Source: Massilia oculi
Lineage (GTDB): Bacteria > Pseudomonadota > Gammaproteobacteria > Burkholderiales > Burkholderiaceae_D
DNA: 64,000 nucleotides
Assembly: GCF_003143515.1 (NCBI RefSeq)
Contig: NZ_CP029343.1
Span: 5,704,001-5,768,000 of the forward strand
Direction of reading: 5' to 3'
The notes below the pieces were generated by a model. It made no database searches. It was not told where the DNA came from and worked only from the letters and a program-made list of their open reading frames with translations. Below, piece by piece: positions 36,412 to 46,651 of this stretch. Made by a program: the position numbers and the translations under genes. Each line of letters begins with the position of its first letter. Position 1 is the first letter of the stretch.

Positions 36412-37218
36412 TCATCGCTGCAGGCTTGCCAGCTTGTCCCTCAGCGTCGCCTCCGACAGCTCGCCGACGTGACGCAGCCGCAGCTTGCCGTCGGCATCGT
36501 AGAACAGGGTGGTCGGATAGCCGGCGGCGCCGGTGCGCGCCGCGAGCTGGCCGGCCGGATCGATCACCACGTTCTGCAGGCGCAACTGCTGGGTAGCCAA
36601 AAAGCGCCGCACCACCGTACCCGACTCGCCCTGGTTGACGAACACGAAGCCGATGTCCGGATTGGCCGCCTGCGCCGCCTGCATGGCGGGCATCTCGCGC
36701 CGGCAGGGCGGACACCAGGTGGCCCACAGGTTGACCACCAGCGGCTTGCCGCCCAGGCTGCGCAGCGCCACCTCGCTGCCGTCGAGCTGGCGCACCACCA
36801 GGTCGGGCAAGGGCGGCCGCGGCGGCGCCAGCGCCTGTGCGGCCAGCAGGCCGCCGATCCAGACCGCGCCGCCTGCCAGCACGCTGCCCAGCAGCGGGCG
36901 GCGCAGCTCGGCGCGGCGCCGGGTCAGTTCGGCGCCGATCACGCAGGCGACGACCAGGCCGGCCACCGGTTCGAAGCCGCCGCCGCGGATGTCCAGCGCG
37001 CTCCATGGCGCCTTGACATAGATGTCATGGTGCTTGAGCACGAACACGGCGCGCGCGGCGACGAAGCCGGCCACGATCATCCGCCACAGCACGGCGCCGG
37101 CATCGACGCCGCGCCGCCGGCGCAGCCAGTCGGCCGTGGTGGTCGCCGCCAGCAGGGCGAGCACGACCAGCACGGCCGACAGCGGAATGATGAGGGGGCC
37201 AAGCCTGACGACGTCCAT
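36412..37218 (-). CDS. TlpA-like thioredoxin with N-terminal membrane domain
   Basis: A 268-residue membrane-anchored disulfide reductase. Residues 1-130 hold three or four hydrophobic helices (IIPLSAVLVVLALLAATTT; FEPVAGLVVACVIGAEL; VLAGGAVWIGGLLAAQAL), in part reminiscent of prolipoprotein diacylglyceryl transferase. Residues 140-268 form a TlpA/ResA thioredoxin domain facing the periplasm with the redox pair Cys169/Cys172 in WATWCPPCRREMP and the cis-Pro in AAGYPTTLFYD. Such proteins reduce apocytochromes or other periplasmic thiols. It may form a unit with the downstream persulfide dioxygenase gene 59 bases away. Confidence 0.83.
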   Translation of the reverse strand: MDVVRLGPLIIPLSAVLVVLALLAATTTADWLRRRRGVDAGAVLWRMIVAGFVAARAVFVLKHHDIYVKAPWSALDIRGGGFEPVAGLVVACVIGAELTRRRAELRRPLLGSVLAGGAVWIGGLLAAQALAPPRPPLPDLVVRQLDGSEVALRSLGGKPLVVNLWATWCPPCRREMPAMQAAQAANPDIGFVFVNQGESGTVVRRFLATQQLRLQNVVIDPAGQLAARTGAAGYPTTLFYDADGKLRLRHVGELSEATLRDKLASLQR

Positions 37219-37292
37219 GACGATCCTTGTGCGGTTCAAAGCACGAGTATACGACGTCGCGTGGCCAGCCGGGCGCGGCGCGCCGGCGACGA

Positions 37293-38618
37293 TCAGGCTT
37301 CTTCGGTCACCGGTTCCGGCGTGGCCAGCTGCTGCACCAGGATGCGGTCGATGCGGTTGCCGTCCATGTCGACCACCTCGATCCGGTAGCCGCCCCATTC
37401 GAAGAATTCGGACGTCTTGGGAATGTAGCCGAACTGGTACAGCACGAAGCCGGCCAGCGTGTGGTACGCCCCGGTGCCTTCGTCCGGGAAGCGCACGTCG
37501 GTGTTCATCAGGTCGCGGAAGCGGTCGAGGTCGACGCCGCCGTCGAGCAGCCAGCTGCCGTCCTGGCGCTGGACCGCGTCCGGATCGTTCTCTTCGCCGA
37601 TCACGGTGACGTCGCCCACCAGGGCGCTCATCACGTCGGACAGGGTTACCATGCCCTGGATGTCGCCGTACTCGTCGACGATCAGGGCCAGTTCGGCGCG
37701 GTTCTTCTTGAACAGCTCGAGCAGCACCATGGCGCTCACGGTCTCGGGCACGAACAGGATATCGGACACCGCATGTTCGATATTGATCGCCTCGAGCGAG
37801 CCATGGCGCACCGACTGCGCCAGCAGGTCGCGCACCTTCACGTAGCCCAGGATCTGGGCGCGGTCGCCGCGGTATACCGGAAAACGGCTGTAGGTGTGGC
37901 AACTGATCAGTTCCAGGGTATCGCGCCGCTCGGCGTCGAGGTCGATCATCACCAGGTCGACCCGCGGCGTCATCAGGGCCTTCAGGTGGCGGTCGTCCAG
38001 GCGCAGCGCACGCGAGACGATGTCATATTCGGTCTTCTCGAACAGGCCGGCGTCGGTGCCTTCCTTGAACATGCCGGCGATGTCTTCCTCGGTCGGCGCG
38101 TCTTCCTTGGCGTCGTGGATGCCGAACAGGCGCACGATCGCCTCGGTGGTGAGCGACAGTACCTTGACGAACGGCGACATGACCACCGACAGCATGTTCA
38201 GCGGCGGGGCGATCAGGGTGGCCATGGTCTCCGGATGGCGCATCGCGATGCGCTTGGGGACCAGCTCGCCCAGCACGATCGAGACGAAGGTGATCGCCAG
38301 CACCACGACGAACAGCGCGATCTCGTAGGCGTAGGGCGCCAGGAAGCCGACGGTCTCGATCTGCGGCGTCAGGCGCGACACCAGCGAGGCTTCGCCGAAG
38401 GCGCCGGTGAAGATGCCGATCAGGGTGATGCCCACCTGGACGGTGGACAGGAAATGGCTGGGATTGTCCGCCAGGGCGATGGCGGTGCGGGCGCCGCGGC
38501 TGCCTTCTTCGGCGCGCCGTTCCAGGCGCATGCGCTTGGCGGAGACGAGCGCGAGTTCGCTCATCGCGAACACCCCGTTCAAGAGGATCAGAACGAGGAT
38601 GATCAATATGTCTGACAT
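37293..38618 (-). CDS. HlyC/CorC-family (CNNM-like) transporter
   Basis: A 441-residue protein with N-terminal CNNM/DUF21 membrane domain (LIILVLILLNGVFAMSELAL, FLSTVQVGITLIGIFTGAFGEA, GELVPKRIA), a pair of CBS domains (LMTPRVDLVMIDLDAE; VSDILFVPETVSAM, VDEYGDIQGMVTLSDVM) and a C-terminal CorC/HlyC domain (GVDLDRFRDLMN). The family is linked to Mg/Co efflux or ion homeostasis, and CBS domains bind adenine nucleotides. ATG at 38618 starts directly at MSDILI; the ATG at 38636 has no ribosome binding site. Confidence 0.88.
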   Translation of the reverse strand: MSDILIILVLILLNGVFAMSELALVSAKRMRLERRAEEGSRGARTAIALADNPSHFLSTVQVGITLIGIFTGAFGEASLVSRLTPQIETVGFLAPYAYEIALFVVVLAITFVSIVLGELVPKRIAMRHPETMATLIAPPLNMLSVVMSPFVKVLSLTTEAIVRLFGIHDAKEDAPTEEDIAGMFKEGTDAGLFEKTEYDIVSRALRLDDRHLKALMTPRVDLVMIDLDAERRDTLELISCHTYSRFPVYRGDRAQILGYVKVRDLLAQSVRHGSLEAINIEHAVSDILFVPETVSAMVLLELFKKNRAELALIVDEYGDIQGMVTLSDVMSALVGDVTVIGEENDPDAVQRQDGSWLLDGGVDLDRFRDLMNTDVRFPDEGTGAYHTLAGFVLYQFGYIPKTSEFFEWGGYRIEVVDMDGNRIDRILVQQLATPEPVTEEA

Positions 38619-38660
38619 GCTGGGCTCTTGACCCATGAGCGGTCATACCGGGCCGTGGCC

Positions 38661-38683
38661 GGGCAGGCCACCATGGCCTGCCC
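38661..38683. terminator. Perfect hairpin between hmgA and the CorC-like gene
   Basis: gggcaggcca, cca loop, tggcctgccc: a perfect 10-bp stem, no T-run, in the gap after the leftward hmgA stop and before the leftward CorC-like gene. Probably an hmgA terminator. Confidence 0.5.
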
Positions 38684-38750
38684 GCGAATCATGGCATAAA
38701 TGACAAAATCCGGGAATACCGCAGCGTGCGCTGCTCGCCTTGCCGCCGCA

Positions 38751-40058
38751 TTACGGCGCGAGCCGGAAGTGCTTGCGGATGCCGGCCCAGCAATGCTGGT
38801 AATCGCCCTGCAGCTGCGGCGAGGCCAGCGCCTGGGCCGTCGGGACGAGGGCGGCGCGGGTCTCGAACATGAAGGCCATGGTGTCGCCCACCTTGTGCGG
38901 GCGGCTGGTGTCGGCGGCGCTGGCCTTGTCGAAGGTGGCGGCGTCCGGGCCGTGCCCGCTCATGCAGTTGTGGATGCTGGCGCCGCCCGGTACGAAGCCC
39001 TCGGCCTTGGCGTCGTAGGCGCCGTGGATCAGGCCCATGAATTCGCTGGCCACGTTGCGGTGGAACCAGGGCGGGCGGAAGGTGTCCTCGGCCGCCAGCC
39101 AGCGCGGCGGGAAGATCACGAAGTCGATGGTGTCCACGCCCGGCGTGTCCGAGGGCGACTGCAGCACCAGGAAGATCGACGGATCCGGGTGGTCGTAGCT
39201 GATCGAGCCGATCGTATTGAAATGGCGCAGGTCGTATTTATAGGGCACGTAGTTGCCGTGCCAGGCCACGACGTCCAGCGGCGAGTGGCCGATCCGGGCG
39301 CGCCACAGGCGGCCGCCGAACTTGGTCACCAGCTCGAATTCGCCTTCGAGGTCTTCGTAGCGCGCCGTCGGCGTGAGGAAGTCGCGCGGATTGGCCAGGC
39401 CGTTGGAACCGAGCGGCCCCAGGTCGGGCAAGCGCATGAGGGCGCCGAAATTCTCGCAGATATAGCCGCGCGCCTCGCCGTCGGGCAGCATCACCTGGAA
39501 GCGCACGCCGCGCGGGATCACGGCGATTTCGTGCGGCTCCACCTCGACTAGGCCCAGTTCGGTCGCGATCGACAGGCGACCGAGCTGCGGCACGATCAGG
39601 AGTTCGCCATCGGAATTGTAGAAATAACGGCCATCCATCGGACGATTGGCCGCGTACATATGGATGGCGCAGCCGCTCATTGCCTCGGCCGAGCCGTTGC
39701 CGGCCATGGTCACCCAGCCGTCGATGAAGTCGGTTGGAGTGTGAGGCATCGGCAGCGGGCTCCAGCGCAGCTGGTTCGGCGGGGCAGGGGTGTCGAAACG
39801 GCCCACGAGGCGCGGCGCGTCCAGCGGCGCGAAGCTGCCGTGCACCGCCGCCGGACGGATGCGGTACAGCCACGAGCGCCGGTTATGGCTGCGCGGGGCG
39901 GTGAAGGCGGTGCCGGACAGCTGCTCGGCGTACAGCCCATAGGCCACGCGTTGCGGCGAATTACGGTGCTTCGGCAGGGCGCCGGGCAGGGCTTCGGTGG
40001 CGAACTCGTTGCCGAAACCGCTCATATAGGCTGACGGATGGCCGGGCTCATGGCGCAT
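38751..40058 (-). CDS. hmgA: Homogentisate 1,2-dioxygenase
   Basis: A 435-residue Fe(II) ring-cleaving enzyme converting homogentisate to maleylacetoacetate. Start signature [19 protein letters not shown] and the metal site [18 protein letters not shown] (His and Glu) followed by the His in NCMSGHGPD match the family; length is normal. Ribosome binding site ccaggagacccc precedes the ATG. It is divergent from a LysR gene, and hppD, which makes its substrate, lies just beyond. Maleylacetoacetate isomerase and fumarylacetoacetase are not in the window. Confidence 0.96.
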   Translation of the reverse strand: MRHEPGHPSAYMSGFGNEFATEALPGALPKHRNSPQRVAYGLYAEQLSGTAFTAPRSHNRRSWLYRIRPAAVHGSFAPLDAPRLVGRFDTPAPPNQLRWSPLPMPHTPTDFIDGWVTMAGNGSAEAMSGCAIHMYAANRPMDGRYFYNSDGELLIVPQLGRLSIATELGLVEVEPHEIAVIPRGVRFQVMLPDGEARGYICENFGALMRLPDLGPLGSNGLANPRDFLTPTARYEDLEGEFELVTKFGGRLWRARIGHSPLDVVAWHGNYVPYKYDLRHFNTIGSISYDHPDPSIFLVLQSPSDTPGVDTIDFVIFPPRWLAAEDTFRPPWFHRNVASEFMGLIHGAYDAKAEGFVPGGASIHNCMSGHGPDAATFDKASAADTSRPHKVGDTMAFMFETRAALVPTAQALASPQLQGDYQHCWAGIRKHFRLAP

Positions 40059-40127
40059 GGGGTCTCCTGGACGGTAGATAGTATCTTTGATGGCGCCACT
40101 CTAGAATAATCCGCCATGTTTTACGAG

Positions 40128-40154
40128 ATGAATAGAAAAATGTAGACTATTCAT
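40128..40154. promoter_or_regulatory. LysR operator candidate between hmgA and its regulator
   Basis: atgaatag, 11-base spacer, ctattcat: an 8-bp inverted repeat with the T-N11-A geometry of LysR sites, followed by a third half-site atgaata at 40158-40164. It lies in the AT-rich centre of the 180-base gap between hmgA and the LysR gene. Confidence 0.6.
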
Positions 40155-40238
40155 AAAATGAATACTGCTGTTCGGGCGACCGTCCGGGCGTGGACAATGC
40201 GTTTCTATTGCCGGTGCGGCCGGCAGCCCGGGACATCC

Positions 40239-41162
40239 ATGATCGAAGCACACGATATCGACCTGAACCTGTTGTTGGTTTTCCAGGAGGTTTACACGGA
40301 ACGCCAGATCTCGTCGGCCGCACGGCGACTGGGGCTGTCGCAGTCGGCCGTGAGCAATGCGCTCGCGCGGCTGCGGCGCAGTTTCGGCGACGAGCTGTTC
40401 GTGCGCACCGCCAGCGGCATGCAGCCGACCCCGCTGGCGAGCCAGATGGCCGAGCCGATCGGAGCTGCGATGGCGCAGGTGGCGCTGGCGCTGAACCAGC
40501 GCAGCCGCTTCGAGCCGGCCACCAGCAACCGGCGCTTCATGCTGGCCATGACCGACGTCGGCGAAGTGTATTTCATGCCCACCCTGATCGAGCGCTGCCG
40601 CCAGCTGGCGCCCAGCGTCGAGATCAGCTCGGTGCGGGTGGGAGCGCTGTCGCTCAAGGAAGAGATGGAAGGCGGGCGGGTCGACCTGGCGGTGGGGCCG
40701 TTCGAGGACGTCTCCGAGGCGCTGTACCAGCGCCATTTGTTCAGGCAGCCGTTCGTGGCGATGTTCCGCAAGGGGCATCCGCTGGCGCGGGGCGAGCTGA
40801 CCCTGGCGCGCTTCGCGCAAGCCGAGCATCTGCTGGTCGATGCCGCCGACAGTCCCTACGACCGGGTCAACGCGGCGCTGGCCAGGGCCGGCGTGGGGCA
40901 GGCGACGAACGGGTTTGGGACACGATACAGGGTGCCGCATTTCACGGCGGTGCCCTATATCGTGAGCACCAGCGACCTGGTCGTGACGGTGCCGCAAAAG
41001 CTGGCCGAGCGCGCGGCCCTGCCGTTCGGGCTGGAATGGGCGACGCCGCCGCTCGACCTGCCGCCGCTGCAAACGAATATTTTCTGGCACCGCCGCTTCA
41101 ACCAGGATCCGGGCAACCAGTGGTTGCGGGGCCTCCTGGCCGACGTGTTCGCGGAAACGTGA
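40239..41162 (+). CDS. LysR-family regulator of tyrosine catabolism (probable)
   Basis: A 307-residue LysR protein. HTH: IDLNLLLVFQEVYTERQISS, RRLGLSQSAVSNALARLRR; effector domain follows. The family resemblance is to NodD/PcpR-like types with the start DLNLL. ATG at 40239 is chosen because upstream residues in the longer frame do not fit the family. It lies between hmgA (divergent) and hppD (same strand, 34 bases on), with an inverted repeat in the hmgA promoter, so control of both genes is likely. The inducer may be a tyrosine-pathway metabolite (inference). Confidence 0.88.
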   Translation: MIEAHDIDLNLLLVFQEVYTERQISSAARRLGLSQSAVSNALARLRRSFGDELFVRTASGMQPTPLASQMAEPIGAAMAQVALALNQRSRFEPATSNRRFMLAMTDVGEVYFMPTLIERCRQLAPSVEISSVRVGALSLKEEMEGGRVDLAVGPFEDVSEALYQRHLFRQPFVAMFRKGHPLARGELTLARFAQAEHLLVDAADSPYDRVNAALARAGVGQATNGFGTRYRVPHFTAVPYIVSTSDLVVTVPQKLAERAALPFGLEWATPPLDLPPLQTNIFWHRRFNQDPGNQWLRGLLADVFAET

Positions 41163-41196
41163 GTCAACGATAGTTAATTAGATAAAGGAAGAGACA

Positions 41197-42291
<1,095 letters not shown>

Positions 42292-42392
42292 CACGCGCGC
42301 CGCGCACGCGGCGCCGCTGGATTTGCTATCCTGCACAATTTTCGGCGGCCTGGTAAGTTACCTGGCCGCCGTCTTGCGTCAGGAGTAGAGGT

Positions 42393-42746
42393 ATGCTGGC
42401 TGCGTTCGCGGTCCTGTTGTTGTTCCAGTGCCTGGGCGAAGGCATCGTGTTCGTCTTCCATCTTCCCTTGCCGGGGCCGGTCGCCGGGATGCTCCTGTTG
42501 ATGGTGGCGCTGCTGGCCATGCCGAAGCTCCAGGCGCTGGTCGAGCAGGCCGCCAATATGCTGCTGTCGCACCTGTCGCTGCTGTTCGTGCCGGCCGGTG
42601 TCGGCATCCTGGTCGCGGCCGGCAGCGGCAGCGGCCACTGGATCGCGATCCTGGCCTCGCTGGTGGTGAGCACCGTGCTGGCCCTGGCCGTGACCGGCCT
42701 GATCCTGCGCGGGATGGGCGACGCCAGGAAGGGCGGCGATGCCTGA
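42393..42746 (+). CDS. CidA/LrgA-family holin-like protein
   Basis: A 117-residue membrane protein with four hydrophobic helices and the LrgA/CidA signature LPLPGPVAGMLLLMVALL, then LLSHLSLLFVPAGVGIL. Family members modulate murein hydrolase export or act in pyruvate/acetate-related transport; function in this organism is unknown. aggagtagaggt precedes the ATG. Its stop overlaps the start of the LrgB-like gene by 8 bases. Confidence 0.9.
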   Translation: MLAAFAVLLLFQCLGEGIVFVFHLPLPGPVAGMLLLMVALLAMPKLQALVEQAANMLLSHLSLLFVPAGVGILVAAGSGSGHWIAILASLVVSTVLALAVTGLILRGMGDARKGGDA

Positions 42747-43476
42747 TTTCTCCGAGTTCAGCCATTTTTGGGTCTATCTTTCCGCCTCACCCCTGCTGGG
42801 CCTGACCATGACCCTGTGCGCCTATCTGGCGGCGCAGCGCATCTTCATCCTGTGCAAGGCGTCGCCACTGGCCAATCCGGTGGCGATAACCGTCGCGCTG
42901 GTCGTGGCGGTGCTGTGGCTTACCGGGATGTCGTATGAGCGCTACTTTGCCGGCGCCCAGTTCGTCCACTTTTTACTGGGCCCGGCCACCGTGGCGCTGG
43001 CGGTGCCGCTGGTGCGCCAGCTGCCGCGCCTGCGCCGCGCCGCCTTGCCGTTGGGCGCGGCGCTGCTGGCGGGCAGCGTGACGGCCATCGTGTCGGCCGT
43101 GGTGGTGGCGCTGCTGTTCGGCGCCACGCCGGAACTGGCCTACACCCTGGGGCCGAAGTCGGCCACCTCGCCGATCGCGATGGCGGTGTCCGAGCGGCTC
43201 GGCGGCATCCCCGCGCTGACCGCGGCGCTGGTGATCGGCACCGGCATCTTCGGCGCCGTGTTGGGGCGCTACGTCTTCATGCTGCTAGGCATCCGTTCCG
43301 AGGCCGCCTGCGGTTTCGCGCTGGGCCTGGCCTCGCACGGCATCGGCACGGCGCGCGCCTTCCAGGTCAGCCCCGAGATGGGCGCCTTCGCCGGGCTGGC
43401 GATGGGCTTGAACGGCGCGCTGACCGCGCTGCTGGCGCCGTGGCTGGTGCCGCTCGTGATGGCGTGGATGTCCTGA
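42739..43476 (+). CDS. CidB/LrgB-family membrane protein
   Basis: A 245-residue multi-helix partner of the LrgA-like protein. Family signatures: LGPATVALAVPLVRQLP, GPKSATSPIAMAVSERLGG, and GLASHGIGTARAFQ. The overlap with the upstream gene implies translational coupling and a two-component LrgAB/CidAB-type unit. LrgAB-like pairs have been linked to programmed lysis and to pyruvate uptake in different bacteria. Confidence 0.9.
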   Translation: MPDFSEFSHFWVYLSASPLLGLTMTLCAYLAAQRIFILCKASPLANPVAITVALVVAVLWLTGMSYERYFAGAQFVHFLLGPATVALAVPLVRQLPRLRRAALPLGAALLAGSVTAIVSAVVVALLFGATPELAYTLGPKSATSPIAMAVSERLGGIPALTAALVIGTGIFGAVLGRYVFMLLGIRSEAACGFALGLASHGIGTARAFQVSPEMGAFAGLAMGLNGALTALLAPWLVPLVMAWMS

Positions 43477-43481
43477 GGCCA

Positions 43482-43625
43482 ATGAATGCCGAGATGCCGA
43501 TCCTGCAGCTGCTGCATGACCATGGCCCCAAGACCGCCAACCGTTGGCTGCAATAGCAGAGCGTCGATCTCGGGGGCAAGTCCACGCTCGGCCCGGCGCC
43601 GGTTTTTTTCTCCGGCCAGGCCTGA
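43482..43625 (+). other. Short coding remnant after the LrgB-like gene
   Basis: A frame reading MPILQLLHDHGPKTANRWLQ, a TAG at 43554, then in the same frame SVDLGGKSTLGPAPVFFSGQ and a stop at 43625. The cadence loosely recalls the C-terminus of patatin-like phospholipases (DHG, WL, VDL), but the match is too short to be sure. No start with a good ribosome binding site. Probably debris. Confidence 0.2.
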
Positions 43626-43631
43626 TAAGAA

Positions 43632-43659
43632 ACGCCGCCGGTCTTGCGAGCGGCGGCGT
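43632..43659 (-). terminator. Terminator of the hemerythrin gene
   Basis: acgccgccg (43632-43640) and cggcggcgt (43651-43659) form a perfect 9-bp stem with a 10-base loop. On the minus strand the stem is followed by TTCTTATC, a weak T-tract, and it lies 22 bases after the hemerythrin stop. Confidence 0.65.
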
Positions 43660-43681
43660 CATCGGTCACTGGAAGAGAAGG

Positions 43682-44284
43682 TCAGGTATTCGCCGCCTGG
43701 GTCTTGAAAGTGTCCTTCTTCGGCTTGAGGGCGAATGCCGCCAGCAGCGCGCCGGCCACGCCGACCACCATCGCGGCGGTGCTGCCCGAGAAGCCCACGA
43801 TATGTTCCTTGGCCAGCTTGCCGGCCTTCGGTCCCACCAGCTGCATGCGGCGGCGCGTCATCTCGGCGCCCAGCTCCGACAGGCGCTGCTTGCCCAGGAT
43901 CGCCTCGGCGTCCGGCAACAGCCTGGTTTCTTCTTCCGCCACGTGGTGCATCACGTCGCGCATCAGCTCCATCACCAGGTCGTCGTGGCGCGGATCGGCG
44001 CCGGACGTGGCGCGCAGTTCTGCAATCAGGCGGCGCATCTCATCGTGTTCGGGTTCCGCTTCGTGGATGAAGGGCTCGCCGCCGTCGCGCTGGCGCATGA
44101 CCGGATAGAAAATCTCTTCCTCGAGTGTCGCGTGGATTTCCAGGCCGTCGCAGATGGTGTCGGCCAATGCTTTCTTGACGGTCGGGCTCTTGTCTTTCGA
44201 GTACTGGTGGAAGGTGACCATCACGTGCGAGTGATCGAAGCGGATCATGTCGGTGATGGTAGGGCTCAGTCGCTTGAGATTCAT
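43682..44284 (-). CDS. Hemerythrin-domain protein with C-terminal membrane helix
   Basis: A 200-residue protein with a four-helix hemerythrin HHE domain (residues 10-140). Diiron ligands are visible: DHSHVMVTFHQ, HATLEEEIFYPVM, PEHDEMRRLI, MHHVAEEETRLLPDAE. The C-terminal part has a Gly/Ala-rich hydrophobic helix (STAAMVVGVAGALLAAFAL) then a basic tail, suggesting tail anchoring. Such proteins bind O2 or protect against oxidative or nitrosative stress. It is divergent from the Mn catalase gene 330 bases away, supporting an oxygen-stress role. Confidence 0.88.
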   Translation of the reverse strand: MNLKRLSPTITDMIRFDHSHVMVTFHQYSKDKSPTVKKALADTICDGLEIHATLEEEIFYPVMRQRDGGEPFIHEAEPEHDEMRRLIAELRATSGADPRHDDLVMELMRDVMHHVAEEETRLLPDAEAILGKQRLSELGAEMTRRRMQLVGPKAGKLAKEHIVGFSGSTAAMVVGVAGALLAAFALKPKKDTFKTQAANT

Positions 44285-44613
44285 GGTAGTACCCCCGTTC
44301 GTGATTGTTTGAACGTCATGGTAGTCCCGACCGGAGCGCGGCGACTGTAGGCGCGCGCGCCGGACACATGTCAGTGACGGCCCAGCCAGCCCGCCGCTAG
44401 ACGGCGCAGCGGGCAGACCGAAGGATTGTTTATTTTGGATAACAGACTGTCACAATTGTCCTACAAAGATACGGGCGCGCTCCTGACGGCGCATCCACGG
44501 TCAACCTGAGAACATGGCATATTGAGCTACCGGTCCCGGCGGTAGCCGCTTCACTGGCAGCGCACGCGAGTCGCGTGGTTGCGTCAGTCTCACTTGCATC
44601 GGAGTCATCTGTC
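44285..44613. other. Divergent promoter region, hemerythrin / Mn catalase
   Basis: About 330 bases without a gene. The centre (44420-44470) is AT-rich (attgtttattttggataac, then acaattgtcc), the likely promoter for catalase and perhaps for the hemerythrin gene. No OxyR-type site was convincingly recognised. The catalase Shine-Dalgarno is cggag. Confidence 0.4.
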
Positions 44614-45615
44614 ATGTTTGCACACAACAAGCGCTTGCAGTACACCGTCCGCGTCAGCGAGCCGAATCCGGCCCTGGCCAACCTCATGCTCGAGCAGTTT
44701 GGCGGACCGCAGGGCGAGCTGGCCGCGGCCATGCGTTACTTTACCCAGGCGGTCGCCGAAGACGATCCAGGCCGCAAGGACATGCTGTTCGACATCGCCA
44801 CCGAGGAACTGAGCCACCTTGAGGTGATCGGTCACATCGTGGCCATGCTGAACAAGGGCGCCAAGGGGCGCCTGGCCGAGGCCATCGACAGTGAGGCCGA
44901 TATGTACCGCGCCATCACCGGGCCCGGCAACGACAGCCACATCACGCAAGTGCTGTACGGCGCCGGCGCCCCCCTGACCAACTCGGCCGGCGTGCCATGG
45001 ACCGCAGCCTACATCGACTCGATCACCGAGCCCAGTGCCGACCTGCGCTCGAACATCGCGGCCGAAGCCCGCGCCAAGATCGTCTATGAGCGCCTGATCG
45101 CGCTGACCGACGATCCGGGCGTGAAAGAGGCGTTGGGCTTCCTGATGACCCGCGAAGTGGCGCACATGAAGTCGTTCGAGAAGGCGTTGTACGCGATGGA
45201 GCCGAACTTCCCGCCGGGCAAGATGCCAGTGGTGCCGGCCTTTGCCAGCGTTTACTACAATATGTCACAGGGCCCGGGCGAGATGCGCGGCGCCTGGAAC
45301 CAGGGCGCCGACTGGGATTTCATCAGCGACCGCGAGAAGCAGACGGCCGTCGACGGCGGCTCGGGCGAGGCCGAAGTCGCGCTGCCGAGCGGCGACATCG
45401 ACGTCCTCAGGCAGATGGCAATGCGCACCATGTCCGATCCGTCGGCCATGCCGCGTACCGGCTCCGAATTGGGCATGATGCAATCGGCAACTGGTGGTAC
45501 GATGGGAGGATCGGGTGGTAATGCCATGGGTGGGGCCAACGTCGGTTCCATGGGCGGTCCGCTCGACGATACCGGTGTGGGCAACCCGATGGGCAGCGGC
45601 AAGCCGCTGAAATAA
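44614..45615 (+). CDS. Manganese (non-haem) catalase
   Basis: A 333-residue dimanganese catalase splitting hydrogen peroxide. Four-helix ferritin-like core with ligands in MRYFTQAVAE, IATEELSHLEVIGHIVAML and LMTREVAHMKSFEKAL; the family segment GVPWTAAYIDSITEPSADL is present. The last 60 residues are a Gly/Met-rich low-complexity tail (MGGSGGNAMGGANVGSMGG) not needed for the fold. ATG at 44614 starts at MFAHNKRLQY, as in relatives. Flanked by hemerythrin and a ZIP transporter that could supply metal. Confidence 0.93.
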   Translation: MFAHNKRLQYTVRVSEPNPALANLMLEQFGGPQGELAAAMRYFTQAVAEDDPGRKDMLFDIATEELSHLEVIGHIVAMLNKGAKGRLAEAIDSEADMYRAITGPGNDSHITQVLYGAGAPLTNSAGVPWTAAYIDSITEPSADLRSNIAAEARAKIVYERLIALTDDPGVKEALGFLMTREVAHMKSFEKALYAMEPNFPPGKMPVVPAFASVYYNMSQGPGEMRGAWNQGADWDFISDREKQTAVDGGSGEAEVALPSGDIDVLRQMAMRTMSDPSAMPRTGSELGMMQSATGGTMGGSGGNAMGGANVGSMGGPLDDTGVGNPMGSGKPLK

Positions 45616-45678
45616 CACGCCGGGCCATACCTGCTGCGCCGGCCACCGCGGCCGGTGCGGCCTGTTACAGGAAGACGC

Positions 45679-46587
45679 ATGGATAGCCAAACCGACAAGA
45701 GCAACCACCCTCGTGGCCTTCCGCGCTGGCTGACTCCTCGCCGCGCCATCGGTTTCGGCATTTGCGCCACCGGCTTTCTCGTCCTGCTCGGCAGCATGAT
45801 CGAGCAGATCTTGAATGCCAATCCCAAGATGCTGGCGGCCCTGGCCGGCGGTAGCACGGCGGCGGCGGCGACCGCGCTGGGCACCTTGCCGGTGCTGTTC
45901 GCCCAGAATTTCACCAAGCGCACCTACGATTGCTTCCTCGGCTTCGGCGCCGGCGTCATGCTGGGCGCCACCGCTTTTTCCCTCGTGATCCCGGCCCTGA
46001 GCGCCGCCAAGACGGCTGGCGCCGGCAACTGGGAGTCGAGCCTCATGGTCGGCGCCGGCATCATGTTCGGCGCCGGCGTCATCCTGCTGCTCGGGCGCGC
46101 GGTGCGCACCGAGGGCATCCTGTCCAACGATCCCGACAAGGTGTCGCTGCGCCGCGCCTGGCTGTTCGTGTGGGCCGTGGCCCTGCACAACCTGCCAGAA
46201 GGCCTGGCCATCGGCGTGGCCTTCGCCGGCATCGACGTCGAGAAAGCCACGTCGCTCGCCACCGGCGTGTCGATCCAGGACGTGCCCGAAGGCCTGGTGG
46301 TGGCCCTGGCGCTGCACGCCGTCGGCTATAGCCGCCTGACCGCGGTCGGCATGGGCGTGGCCTCTGGCCTGGTCGAGCCGATCGCCGCCGTGTTCGGCGT
46401 CGCCCTCATCGGCATCTCGGGCGGCCTGCTGCCGTATGCGCTGGCCGCCGCCGCCGGCGCCATGCTGCTGGTGATCGTCAACGACGTGATCCCCGAGTCG
46501 CGCCAGTCGGGCAACGGCACCCAGGCCAGCATCGCACTCATCTTCGGCTTCATCCTGATGACGGTGCTCGACACGGCGCTGTCCTGA
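45679..46587 (+). CDS. ZIP-family divalent metal transporter
   Basis: A 302-residue ZIP protein with eight predicted helices and the two metal-path motifs VALHNLPEGLAIGVAFA (helix 4) and SIQDVPEGLVVALALH (helix 5). A long N-terminal extension adds an extra helix (FGICATGFLVLLGSMIEQI). Typical cargo is Zn, Fe or Mn. It lies 63 bases after Mn catalase on the same strand, so manganese supply for the catalase is plausible but unproven. Confidence 0.88.
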   Translation: MDSQTDKSNHPRGLPRWLTPRRAIGFGICATGFLVLLGSMIEQILNANPKMLAALAGGSTAAAATALGTLPVLFAQNFTKRTYDCFLGFGAGVMLGATAFSLVIPALSAAKTAGAGNWESSLMVGAGIMFGAGVILLLGRAVRTEGILSNDPDKVSLRRAWLFVWAVALHNLPEGLAIGVAFAGIDVEKATSLATGVSIQDVPEGLVVALALHAVGYSRLTAVGMGVASGLVEPIAAVFGVALIGISGGLLPYALAAAAGAMLLVIVNDVIPESRQSGNGTQASIALIFGFILMTVLDTALS

Positions 46588-46651
46588 CACGGTTGACCGC
46601 CACGGTGGGATGGTCGTAGGATAAAGATCATCCCATTCCTGCAAACACCGC

